In this document: piece by piece, positions 32,401-44,600 of the stretch
Numbering within the stretch: position 1 is the first letter of the stretch
How the letters are laid out: the number at the start of each line of letters is the position of its first letter
Origin: Rotaria sordida
Lineage: Eukaryota > Rotifera > Eurotatoria > Philodinida > Philodinidae
Length of the DNA stretch: 64,000 bases
Assembly: GCA_905250125.1 (NCBI GenBank)
Contig: CAJNOL010001084.1
Span: 17,760 to 81,759, forward strand
Reading direction: 5' to 3'
Made by a program: the position numbers and the translations under genes
Notes under the pieces: generated by a model
What the model was told of the DNA's origin: nothing
The model's input: the letters and a program-made list of their open reading frames with translations, nothing else
Databases searched by the model: none

Positions 32401-35400
32401 TCATCATCATCAGTTGAATCAACTAATTTTTTTGTTCTTTTTATTATTTTTGGACTAGTTGATTTTCCATCATTATTAGGTAATAATTGTGTATTTGTTG
32501 TTATATTATTTGATTGTATTAGATCTATTGTATGTGTTGGAGATGTAATAAGAACTTTTTGTTGTTGATTTTGTTCTTGTTGTTCTTGGTGTAAACGTAT
32601 AAATTCTTTTGTTATACTATCCGATGGTCGAGAAAAAAATGGATTTGATTTTACATCAAAACGTGTTTTTCGTGCACTTTTAATTTTTTCATTTCGTTCT
32701 TCAACTCGACGTTGTGCTACTTTTTCAACACGTTGTGCCATTAATTCATCATGAACTTGTGATTGTACATGACGTACACTAAATTTTATTAAATAGAAAA
32801 AAAAACACACACATTGATCTTTAAATATATTAGAATAAGATATAAAATATTAATAAGAGATAGATAGGATCATTTCTAATCCTGTTTAGGGGTGTCAACT
32901 TTGCGTTCCGTTCCTAGGAACGGGGAACGCTACTCCGTTCCCGTTCCTGGGAACGGAGAACGCTACCCCGTTCCTCAGCGTTCCGTTCCTAGAAACTGGA
33001 ACGCAACATACGTTTCTTTCACTTTTAACAGAAATTTTACTAATTCACCGAAGGAAAGCCAATTTCATAAAAATTAGGGATGTCAACGTGCCCCGTTCCT
33101 CAGCATTCCGTTCCTAGGAACGGGGAACGCTACTCCGTTCCCGTTCCTGACAACGGGGAACGCTGAACACTCAAACATAAAAAGAAAAGTGAATATGTCT
33201 AGAGACCTCGTCATGTTGAAATATAGCGTGGAAGTGCGATTTTGACAAGCGTTCCCGTTCCTAGGAACGGAATGCTGAGGAACGGGGAACGCTGACACCC
33301 CTAATCCTGTTGTATAAGATTTCGAACCGCCATTTTATTGTTTTATACCAATAGTTGTTCTCCGATCGGTAATATAATGCTGAGGATAGTGCGAACAAAC
33401 GTACAACAAGGTTTACCTTGGTCCTGAAAATCTCTAGTATAGGCATTAATGATAAAGATAATGTTACGTACGATGGTGTACGTTCGTTTACAATGGTCGT
33501 AATTCTGAAGTCAAGTACTACAATGAAACCTAATTGTATACAATCCTATATAGTCGCTCATGGCATCATAATCTTCATGTTGGGTAGTTACAACTAATAA
33601 ATCATGAATTCTTATGTCTTGTGTGTCAACATCACATATTTGGATGAAGACATAGAAATATATAATTATGTCAATAGAAACTAGAAGAATATTCTTAATG
33701 GTCTAATAAAAGATTCAAAATCATTATAATTATAATTTGAACAGAAGTTCAAAAACAAATACATATTAAACTTTTACGATTCTTCAGAATTTAAAATTAA
33801 AATCTAATCGAATATCTAGCAAAGATATGTATTATGAACTATTTGAAATGATATACTTACTATAATATAAGAATATACACTGACATAGAAGACAAACTTC
33901 AAATCTTTTTGTACAAAAATTTCATCAGAAAAGAGATAGAAACAAAAAAAAAATCATACTCTGGTTATAGAAAGATGTCATTTGATAGTATACAATCTAC
34001 TTACAATGTAGACAATTTTTTCTTTGGTAATGCTAATTTAAGTGTTTCTAATACTAATGGTTTTTTAATTTCTTCATCAATTGGACTTGATTGATAAATT
34101 AATTTTCCTAGAAAATAATCGATTATACTTTTTGTCAACAGAAAAATGTGTGTGTGTGTGTGTGTTTTGTACTTTTACCTGCTCCATTTTCTTTATCAAA
34201 ATCAATTCGAAGTGAAGGATTTGCATTAACTTCAAGTAAAATTGGTTTTAAATGATCAGTTAGAATTATATCAAAACCAACAATCTATATATATATAAAA
34301 CACGAAAGCTATTAACGTAATCCCTATACGAAATTAGATGAAAAATGGCTCGAAATTTTTTCTATAATTCATCATAGAACTTGGAGGAAGCAAACTACTG
34401 AACGCACCGTAAAAAAAAACTGTACTAATTCTTTAAAGTCTACCAAATTTTGAAGCAAAAAAAGAATCATTCATTGTTGAAAAATTTATTTTTCTTTAAC
34501 TAAAGTGATCGAAAATTGGACGTGGTCAGTAGTGTTAGAGGTTTATGACTTATGCTCTTCAATATCTTGAGAAATTATCATTAGAAGAGTTTTGCATACT
34601 AAGAATAATTGTAGTGTGAGGTTTTCGAGAATTGGATTTAATAGAAACAATGAAGAATCTTCATTTATATATAACATTTAAAAATATATATGATTCTACC
34701 TGAAAACATGATATATTCTGTTTTTTTCCTAATGGTAATTCAAATTCATATTCAACACGAAGTTCAGGTAAAATAGCTAAAATAGTTTTATTAATCATTT
34801 CTGTAATTAATATTTTTGTTCGTTCAATTTTTTCATCACCAAATATTTCTATTAATTGTATCCAAACAGTACTTAATTTACGTTTACTACCATCAGTTTG
34901 TTGATTATTTGTTGTATGTTTATAATTATTACTATGTTTATTTAATGAATAATTTGTTAAATGCATATATGTTTGATGAAGATTTTCTGTTGATGGTGCT
35001 TTATAACCAACTGTTGCAAAACGAACAAGTCCTTCATCATAAAGAAATATTTCTAATGGATATAAATTAAGAATAACAACATAAATTCGTAAATCAAATT
35101 TAAGTCCATTAATTAATAATGGTCGATCAATATATTCTTTTTTAAATTTAAGAAATATATTTTAAAAAATAAAAATAAAATGAATGAAATTCTAAATATA
35201 AATAAACAAAACAAACCTTGTACAACATGTTGACGATTAGTAACAATACAATGAGCTGGATCTCTAAGTAAATAAATACCTTCACCTTGTGAACCATCTA
35301 ATAAAAAAAAAATAAAGATCAGATGTTTTATAGAAAATAAAATCAAACCTGATGGTTTAACAATAAATGTTGTTAATGAACGATTATGTTTTTTATCTTG

Positions 35401-36795
35401 TTGATGTATATAACGTACATCATCTTTAAATTGTTGAGTTTGTTCAGGAAGAAACCATGTTTTAGGATAAAAATCAAAATCATTTGGAAATAATAATCTC
35501 ATATTATTTAATAAACGAGTTAAATGAACTTTACGTAATAAATCATTCATACCTATGCTTCGTATAAGAATTTAATATCATGATTATACTATTCAATATT
35601 CTTTTTATTTTTGCAAAAATTTAATACATACCAGGAAATTTATTAACTCGACCTGAACTGAATGCAAAATTAATATTACCTTCATGAAATGATGATGAAT
35701 GCCAATAGATATCAGAATCAACATTTGTATTAGTAAAACACTATCAAAAAAACAAAAAAAATACAGAATTTAATTGAATAGTTCATTTTCTTTTACTTCT
35801 TTCCATCCAAGTTCTCGAATACAAAATCGAACAACTTCAAGATTTGATCGTGCTTTAGTTATATCTACTGTTATTAAAGTTTTTCCTGCATTATTATCAT
35901 CAACTTTTGTTGTTGTTGTTGTTGATGATGTTAATTTTTGTACTGTTGTCGTATTTATATCATTTTGTGATAAAGTTCGATTTGGTGATGTTGAGGATAA
36001 TATTGGTTGTTGTTGTATTATTTGAGTAGCACTTGGTTGTTTTGGTCTTTTAGTAGCTGATTTTATTTTTGTATGATAATTTGCTGATCTAATTGTTTTC
36101 TTTATTTTTGTATCAGTTAATGCTGATTGACTTGCTTGATTAACAAATGCTTTCTCATTATTATCATTAGTAACAATAGTCATACTTGTAGTTTTTAATG
36201 TTTGATCAAAATCATTTTGATTATTACTACTCTGTTGATACTGATCATCAAAATCTTTATTTGTCATTTCAGTAATTGAAATATCAGGTATATGAGAATT
36301 TTCATTTATTAAATTATTTGACATTGTTGTTGTATTTAAATCAATTGATGAACGTAGAAATATAATTGAAGAATTTCCATTTGTATTTTGATTTTTAGAT
36401 GATGATGATGATCCATGACGTTTAGTCCATTGTAAATGTGGACGACGTTGAATATTTGTTTGATATTGTTTAAAATGATTAATTGTTTCTGGTATTAATT
36501 CAAATTTAAAATTTGTTGCTAAACCTTCAGATTGAAAACTTGATAGACTATTTATTAAAAATGAATTAGCTGGTTGAATAAAATCATTTAATTGTTGTTC
36601 TTGACATTTAATATCATCTTTTTCAACATTTGATGGTTTTATTAATACTGTATTTGTCTTCGTAACACACTTGTTTATGTAAGTAGAAGGTGATGATGAT
36701 GAAAAAGAAGTTATTGTTGGTTTTCGATTTTCTGTACAATTTTTACCATTGCCAATGTTAATACCACTTGATGATTTCACCAGCATAGTCAACAA
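29412..36795 (-). CDS. TTLL11: Tubulin polyglutamylase, TTLL11-type
   Basis: Ten exons, complement(join(29412..29827,31910..32016,32098..32778,34005..34107,34179..34284,34700..35136,35217..35297,35349..35552,35632..35740,35797..36795)), 1080 aa; all junctions keep frame. Residues 1 to about 300 are low-complexity, rich in Ser/Thr/Asn. Then ITKARSNLEVVRFCIRELGW, the N-terminal signature of TTLL11, and DIYWHSSSFHEG, SGRVNKFPGMNDLLRKVHL, FYPKTWFLPEQ. The ATP-grasp core shows IVKPSDGSQGEGIYLLRDP (about 433-451), LKFDLRIYVV, MHLTNYSLNKH and LLEVNANPSLRI with the metal-binding E-x-N. C-terminal TTLL11-like segments follow, ending AFIEVFFLLSQRKF. The family adds glutamate chains to tubulin tails, acting in cilia and microtubules. 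Introns 7 and 9 host a MITE and two foldbacks. Confidence 0.88.
30215..30745. repeat. Long inverted repeat (foldback 4) in TTLL11 intron 9
   Basis: Arms of about 255 bp meet near 30480. Matching blocks on inversion include CTTTTTCTTC, GAGTTACGACCA, ATAAAAAGAAAAATTCATAA, CTCTATCAAGGAAACT, GAGAGCTGAAATTTGTTTTG, ATGGTAGTCTTA, and GAAAGHAWGCACGAACGCG at the centre. It is nearly perfect by eye, hence comparatively young, and would form a long hairpin in the pre-mRNA of TTLL11. Confidence 0.8.
30990..31625. repeat. Long inverted repeat (foldback 5) in TTLL11 intron 9
   Basis: The left arm at about 30990-31290 and right arm at about 31320-31625 are inverted. Shared words are GAAGTATTCGAAATATTCA/ACTCGAGATATTCAG, TTCATTTATAC, CATGACCTA, GAAGAGYTATAG, CAGTCAT, AAAAAACTAAAATGAAGAGT and TTTCTYGAAGTAT. 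The inverted pairs are imperfect. The open frame at 31539-31871 lies inside this arm and is not supported as a gene. Confidence 0.65.
32889..33301. mobile_element. TA-flanked MITE with GTTCCTAGGAAC repeats, in TTLL11 intron 7
   Basis: Left end GGGGTGTCAACTTTGCGTTC follows TA at 32887-32888; right end, ...GCTGACACCCC, precedes TA at 33302-33303. The termini thus share GGGGTGTCA and resemble the GGGGTGTCGTC ends of the gap-associated MITE. The interior repeats CGTTCCTAGGAACGGGGAACGCT-like words several times in both orientations. A second left-end-like sequence (TAGGGATGTCAACG) at about 33077 suggests one copy inside another. Confidence 0.75.
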
Positions 36796-37696
36796 GATTT
36801 ATTGATCAAAAAAAAAAGAAAATGAAATAACACTTATCAGGTATCTGAAGGAAGAAGAATTTGCGCCTTGCCAATGTCAACCAATGAACAGTAACACATT
36901 CAAATAAGTAACAACTCGAAACTTCATTATGAAAAACGAATTAAGTTTTATATTAAAATTTTTTTTTCTTCCTAAAGTCTACATTTTAGTTTGTTGTTGT
37001 TTTTTTTTTACTATAAAGAACTAATCGACTAAATAGATGATACATAATTATATGCTTTCTTATATCAATTTCATATTACTCACAGTTTACTCCTAAGATG
37101 ATGATGAAGAAGAGAAAGCATATTTTTTTTTATTTGACAAAAGAACAAAATTTTGTTATTATTGCTGTGTTCTGATTGTTGATGCTTGATAGATTTTTTT
37201 TTTCTCTTTCTCAATCAATGTCCTTTACGACAGTTAAACAACCAGCAACACGGAACACCTTAGCAACTTCTTTGTAGAGAACGAGTATTGTCGATGACAA
37301 CAATAGAGAACAGGTGTGTGTGTGTGTGTATGTCGTTCGTTGAAAAGAAATTAATTTGATGAAGTTTTCTTTTCCACAAATTTATTTGACAAAGAGAAAA
37401 TATTGAATATTGCTTTTCTTTTTTTTTTTTTGTTTTGTTTTAAATAATAAAAAGAAATAACTATTGAAAAAATGAAGAGGTTATCTATTGAGACTTAGAG
37501 AATATAATGATGAATTATTTCGTACTTGAATTTAAATTAGAAAATGTGTCAAAAAGAAATTCGAAAAGTATAGATGAAAATTGAAGTGATTGCCATTGGC
37601 AGAATAAGGATATAATTACGTTGTTTGCGATAAAAATAGAAAACAATATAAATCTATTTCGTTGCTTTATATATATATATATATATGTACATAAGC

Positions 37697-39215
37697 TGTT
37701 AGTACAATTCCTCTGGAATTAAAATATGAAACATAAAGTAGCTGCTGTTGCTAAACGCAGGAAGATTGTTTTATTCTATCTATGCTAAAGCACATCATTC
37801 TTTTATCTAATCTTCCAGAAATGCAATAAGGAAGTATCTCATATATTATAATAAAACATTATTGATATACAGTCCTTGATTGTATTTCAACAACGTTAAT
37901 CACAGTCTGTAGTACAGCGGGAGAAGTGTTGTTAAGACATCTACTGCAATCTGTGACGTTAAAAGGAAAAAATGCAGCTACGATGTCTATGAAGATGTGG
38001 GGACGTTGCTAAAATGTCGGTTGTGTCCTTAATGAGCCGTTTCTAATGTGTCTGTAAATCCCGTCTGTAACGCTTAACAAGCTATCGGGACTTATTTGTT
38101 GAATTTTTTTTTCTATATCGTATAATATAGAAGTGTGATATGTTTTATAATATTAATCTAAATACATTCATTTATCATTGGATCAATTTTCAAAACATTA
38201 TTACATCGTAACAGTTGCCCTACAAACTCTGATATACTAATATTGCCGACTTCTAAATCAAGAAAATTTGTTTTTTTTTTAGAAAGAATAATGTCTGAAC
38301 TATAAATCTTGTACTAGACATATTTTTCTAGAACAAATCTGACAAGGAGACAAATTAAACACCTTCAAAAAAAGTTCTTACAATTTTACTATCGAGTAAC
38401 AGTATGTTTTATTTTCTGTTAATTTTCTTCTAATGAAAAAAACAGGTTTAATGTTCATTTTTGTAGTGTGAAGAATATTCTTTTCAATGGTGTATCGGAA
38501 GTTAGATTTTATTCTTAGTTTTTATACCAAAATAAAGCTTTTTCTTTAAAAAAAAAACTGAGTAAATTTGGTTGTTGTTACTAATTGGATATTTTTCAAT
38601 GGTAAAAAAATGTTTTTTGAATCATTGTCTGCTAAATATCTATGACTTCAGATATTACTCTTTCTAACAAAAACAAAAAACTTTCTTGATTTAAAAGTTG
38701 ACAATACAGTATAATAGATCTTGACATTTTTGCAAAGACTTTTGCATACCATAATAATTTCTCAACGTAGCTATTCTACATACATATATCCCTATTGGCG
38801 TTTTGCTGCATCAAACTCCTAAACATCAATTGATTCCTCAGAAGATCGATTTATATTGATAATCATTATTCGAAAATTTTTATAACTAAAAATGCATGAT
38901 GATTCAGTGGTTAGAGCGATGTCATCTTAGTTCATACATCTATGCTTCAAGTTCCTATTTGGTTCGTTCCTTTTGATTAATATGTCATAAAAAGATCTCT
39001 ATTAAAAATCCTACAGTATAATATCAAATATATTGTTCTTCCAGAAGATTTATTATGTAAATTTCCCATATCCTCAAGTCCTAATAAATTCCGAAACAGA
39101 AAACAGATACCACAATTTATTTAAAAAATCCTGAAAAATAAGTCCGACAGCTATTGATCTATCACGATGTAAATTTCTATCCTAATATACTTCAACATTC
39201 CTATTAGATCGTGTG
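37697..39215. repeat. GTGAAACACGAT-family element, copy C (expanded or interrupted)
   Basis: Left-end words GTTAGTACAATTCCTCTGGA and ATGAAACATAA at 37699-37735 correspond to copies A and D. Inside, TTAATCACAGTCTG near 37890 matches the TTTATCACAGTCTG of copy D. The typical right end, ACTTCAACATTCCTATTAGATCGTG, is at about 39188-39212. The 1.5 kb between the ends is far longer than in copies A and D, so other sequence, including the tRNA-like piece, probably inserted. Confidence 0.45.
38893..38970 (+). repeat. tRNA-like segment (SINE or tRNA pseudogene)
   Basis: An A-box-like GATTCAGTGGTTAGAGCGAT at 38901-38920 is followed 40 bases later by a B-box-like GGTTCGTTCC at 38961-38970, the spacing expected for an internal RNA polymerase III promoter. 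Acceptor-stem pairing is not convincing and no CCA-adjacent stem closes, so a functional tRNA is unlikely. A tRNA-derived short interspersed repeat fits better. Confidence 0.4.
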
Positions 39216-41627
39216 ACAAAAAATGAATTGATATGTGTGAAGCGAAATCAGCTCCATTTTTTATGATTCAACCATGAAATCAGAATAAATATGGAATTCA
39301 AAGGAGTAGAATTTCAAAAAAAAAGAGAAAACTACAAGTAGGTTCGTTTTAGTCACGACCTTCGAAGCATGTCGCATGCGGATGCATCGGAATCGTTTGT
39401 CATTTACGATCACATGGAGTCTCATCTATTCCTATAAACGGGTTGTATCAGCAACAAGTTATATTTCAATAATATTGGGCATAATTTTCACATGTATGCT
39501 GTATTCATACTGTTCTACGGCAATTGGCAAACGTCCACTAAACCTTCGCCAATAATTGGCGAAGAGCAGAAGTTGCTTGTGAACTATATATTCATGGAAT
39601 TCAGTGATATCTCCAGAATTCCATTGAGAGCTTTTCTTCTCAGATTATTGCGACATATTCTAATAATCTATTACATTCAATTGAGTTATAGATTACAAAG
39701 TAACAATAGGAAAATTATGAAGTCCTTTGTTTCTTCCTGATATACACTATTAAACTAAGTAATATCATTATAGTTTGAAAATGAGCTTGTCTTCTCATCA
39801 CTTATTCATTATTTGTTGTGGTAGTGTATGCATTATACATTATCATTTCGAATTGAATTATAATTCTTCCTTTCAAATTAAAACATATAACTAAACTCCC
39901 TCATAAATCATACTATATTATAATAAAGATGAAAAATTATAATATAGTTTTCAATCCATAAATTGTTTACTATATTTATGTCTTTGCGAAATTTCAAGTA
40001 GCTAATATAGTATTATTGAAAACAATAAACTACTTTGTGAAATGTCTGAATGAAGGTATCTATTTGACGGATAATATCAACGTTGATGAAATTCCATGTA
40101 AGTTTTTTTTTCTTGATATTTCACATTGACACATATTCACAGTACGATCACAATAACTTTTTTTTTGAATAGAAAATGATTTGAAAAATTAAAAACAAAG
40201 AAACTATGACTTCTTGCAAAAAAAAAACAGCAATAAAATTATCATTACTTATCGATGATATGAAAAATGTTTTTACTAAAATGTAATTAGAGTGCAAATA
40301 GCTGTTGACTGAATCAATTAGTTATTAGAACCTTTATAAAAATGAGACCTTGTTTTTATTTGAATCATGCAAGAAAAAAGGAGGTCATTATAATCATAAC
40401 TATCAAAAATGAGTTGATGCAAATGACATATATTAATGGATTCCATCATCAAATTATTAGATACCATTATCTCGTATAGAAGGATAAAGATATCTAGGGA
40501 AAAGATTATTTCCATCATAAATAAGCATATTTTACTCTTATAATCTCTCTAATAGAGATAAAGTCTGTGATTTTATTAATAGTTAATAATATTCAATTTT
40601 CTTATTATTTTAATATTATTTTTCTCAAATATTACTTTGAAAATATTCTTTCATATTTGATCACCTTAATAGTTGTTGTTTTTTTATTATTATTATTTCA
40701 CAGAAATAAAATTTACACGAGATCTCATATTACCGAACATTGTTACTAGAAAGATTGTTGTCATATATGGGACAAGTTCACTTTTATATTAAATCAAAAT
40801 AATATTTATTTAGAAAAACCAGACATTTATGAAAAAGTTATACAAAAGTCTTCTATAATTCTTAATCTTTTTATGCTATCTAGATAAATCTTTTTGTCAA
40901 CAAACAATATATGCCAAATATGGCAGTGACTTGTCATTATTCAAGCATTCTTAACAAATCACCAAGAAAATACCTCATTTCAGCTATTGATGAATCATTT
41001 CTATAAATTATTATTTATAATCAATATTGAATAAAATGATTAATTAATTTTTTAAGAATACAAAAAAATTCGAAATATTTTTAACATAAAATCATATAAA
41101 CACAATCAGCTGTTTAAAATGCATATTCGCGTTAAATAAATGCATATAAATCAATCAACCAATAGAAAACAATTTTATATATGTGTGTGAATACAAAATA
41201 TACATATACATTCATCAGTCAGTTGAGTCTTGTCTTTTCATCCATCGGTCATTCCGTTCATACATTTTTTTTTTCTTTTTCTCTACTTAATGATGATATA
41301 TTAAGTAATAAATTTTATCATTGATGTTTCATCTTTTCGTTTCTTCATTTTAGATTGCAAAAAAATTGATTCTTACGTTTTTTTTTTTTTTTCTTCTTTC
41401 GCTTCACATCTAATCAACACATTATTTAGTTGAATTATTACCGTACATTAATCTCACTTAGATATTTTCTTTTTTTTTTTGTTGTTTATTTTTTGTTTCA
41501 CATCATACATAGTTGTTTTCTATTGTATTATTATTATATTCGACGCACGATCGATCTCTAATATGTTAAATGTCTCTGAGCAACAATAATAACAGTGTGT
41601 TCTTTCGAATGTCCAACTTCGTCTCGA

Positions 41628-44600
41628 ATGGCCCACATACAAAACAGTTCGAGTTCTTCGACTAGACGATCATTACGTTTATTAACGTATGTTAAAAATA
41701 ATTTATTTTTATTATTATTATTATTATTATTTTTTTTTTAAAATATAGAGCCGAACGTAAATCAACAGCTACGACGACAAACGAGTCTATTAATATCGAC
41801 GGTAGACAAAAAAAAAAAAAAAAGAACCAGAATTTTTATTTTTTAAATATATTTTCTTATTTCTAGAAGAAGAAGATTCACAACCAACAACACGTCAAGC
41901 AAAATATAAAGCACTTGAAGCTATATCAATTAGTAATAATAATAATAATAATAAACGTCGAAGTGAACCAGAATTCAATATAGACGACGTTGAACAAAAC
42001 GAAAGTGAAAAACAAGATTTAGAAGAACATCCAACAAATTCTAATAATCGAAAACGAACACATTCAAAACAAGCATCATCATCATCATCACATCATAGTA
42101 TTCGTCATGTATCAAATACTGTAAGACGTCGAAAACGAAGTAAAAAATCAACAACACGTATTGAACAATTATCATCTAAAACAGTAAAACGTCAACGACA
42201 ATTATCATCAGACGAAGACGATAATCATTTATCATCAAAACGAAATTCAGCACCTATTTTAACTGATCGTACACGTTCAAAATCAAATTTAAGAAAACGA
42301 AGTAATTCAAATAGTGATTTAGAACAACAAATTGAAGGTGCAGATACGGGGAATCTTTGTGTTAGACGAGGACCAGGTTAGTAGCATTCAAAAACAAATC
42401 AAAAACGATATCAAAAATTTTAATATGTTTTTTTTTTTTTTTATAGGCGGACGAGAACTTAATACTGTGGTAAGTGATCCTTCAACTACCAATAGTAGAC
42501 GATCACGTGCAAGTGTTCATCATCGTCGATATTCAAATAAAACATCTATTGATTATTTGACAACGGGTCAATCGTCTTCTAGGTAATATATATAGAAGTA
42601 CTTAAATATGTTATACATGCTGTGCATATGAAAGAAAAGATATTATTTATCAGTTAATGTAACCAATGGACTAAAATAAATCGAACTATTCATTTTTATT
42701 CACAGCGGGTATACAAAGATTATTCAACAAAATTTATTTTCAATTTTCTTTTTTTTGCTTGTGTCATAAGTGATAGAAAGATTCCAAACAGAGAGACTAT
42801 CACAGTGCATGTAAACTGACATCAATTATAGAATGAGTTGATAATATAATTAAAAATCTTGATCTTATTTATATTCAGTACTCATACCTTTTTTTTTTTT
42901 AAAATATAATCTCAAAAGAATATTATCCATGTATTTAATCGATTAACACTATTGAAAGGAGAAGATTAAAATGCATGGAATCGTATAATACATATCATTT
43001 TCGGTAAACTTTATATGGGTTTTTCCGACTAATTTTTAAAGACAAACGCATCGGATCGGATCATAAAAATGAATTTTGAACTTTTAGGAATACATTAAAG
43101 TTAATCGAAAATCTCGGTCAAAGGACGTTGTCTTGTATAATTCGATGCATTTTCTTCTGCTCTTATCAAAATGTAAAAACCGCAGTTCTCTATCTTATTC
43201 CTATCAAAAATTATTCAAAAAATACGCAATCCTCTTCTATTTTTAAACGGATAATAGTCCTGGTAGAATTAAATAGATGACATAGATTCTAAAAGATTCA
43301 TGTCTTGCTTTTAGTAAATAATAATAAAAGACTTTTTATGAAAACAAAAAAATGTTATCAGAGCGCCCTGCCCTGATGACGGCCTCTAATTTGAGGAGAG
43401 AAAATATTTTTTTGCAACAAGAATATAAGAACTTCAGGAAAGCAAAACCCTAGTTGTTTATCATCTAGAGTGTGTAAATATGATTTTATTCAGACTACAT
43501 AGAACACTAGAGTAAACTATTTTCTACAGAATAAGACATCTTCGAGTGCTCTGATTGAGATACAGTAATTTAATTGAATGATCAAAGAATGGCTTTCGAT
43601 AGGAAATAATAATAAAAAAAAAACACACACTCGGAAATATATTTATGCATTCTAAACTAGGATTTTGGTTTTTTTTTGAAGTTCCTATCTTTCGAAATCT
43701 GATAATATATATGCCTTTTTGGAAATAATTTTCTCTACTAAAATTATTATTTGAATTCTTTCGACTGCTTACAGCAATGCAAAGAAACATTGAAAATAAC
43801 TCACTGTGTATCCTTGTTATGAAATGAAAAACAAACGACAACAACAATAACAAAAAAAAAAAAACGTGTGATATCGTTATTGTCGAGATTTTTAAAGAAA
43901 TGAAAATATTCTCAGTTGCCTAGTAAAACTCGGATATTTGAAAATGAATTTGCCAAATTTTGAAAGACAAAATTCTTTATCTTTTGAAAAAATTTTAATT
44001 GAGGGAAAAAATTATATTTACATTTAGTTCGATACATTACGGCACACCCATTAGTTAAGCATGAAGGTTATTGATACAACAAAATTTTAATAGCAAATAA
44101 AAAAAAAAAGAAACATCATTTGTCAATGTGTTGTATGAATACAAGTAACCTTGTATATACACACAACACGAGACATTTTTTTTCTTTTGCCTTTCGATTA
44201 AGGACAACGTCTTTTTCTTTCTTCTATGTATTAAAGGGTGTGTGTGTATGTGTGAATGAATTCTTTTCTTCCCATATGACAATATTATTGTTTTGTTAGA
44301 CAAGTAAAAGAAAACAAATCACTAAATTAAAATACTTTTCTTCTAGTCGTTCGTCGGTGCCTGTCACCAACACCGGCGGTATTGATAATCGACCGTGTGA
44401 CTCAAATAGTAGTTTACCATCAACAACACATCCATTACATTTATTTAATTCATCAGCATATTATCAACAAACTGCATCTCCTCCACCATCATCATCAACT
44501 GCTCAATCATTTTCAGGTGTTGTTCCAACAGCATCATATAATTCATCATTTCTTGCTAGTAGTACACATCGTCATACAAAACAATCATTACCAATGTCAA

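Larger units (their letters stand above)
36796..41627. other. Divergent intergenic region between TTLL11 and TRIP12
   Basis: These 4.8 kb hold the promoters of two divergently transcribed genes. I see no coding exon; open frames at 39492-39740 and 40567-40749 lack similarity. Visible items are GT microsatellites (about 37313-37328), an AT tract (37670-37687), a GTGAAACACGAT-family copy (37697-39215) and a tRNA-like segment (38893-38970). The proximal 350 bp before 41628 are pyrimidine-rich with poly-T tracts. Confidence 0.45.

Noticed and set aside
38893..38970. Functional tRNA gene
   Set aside because: A- and B-box-like words are present, but acceptor and anticodon stems do not pair convincingly; listed only as a tRNA-like repeat.
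39492..39740. 82-codon open frame between TTLL11 and TRIP12
   Set aside because: No family signature and no nearby exons; considered chance.
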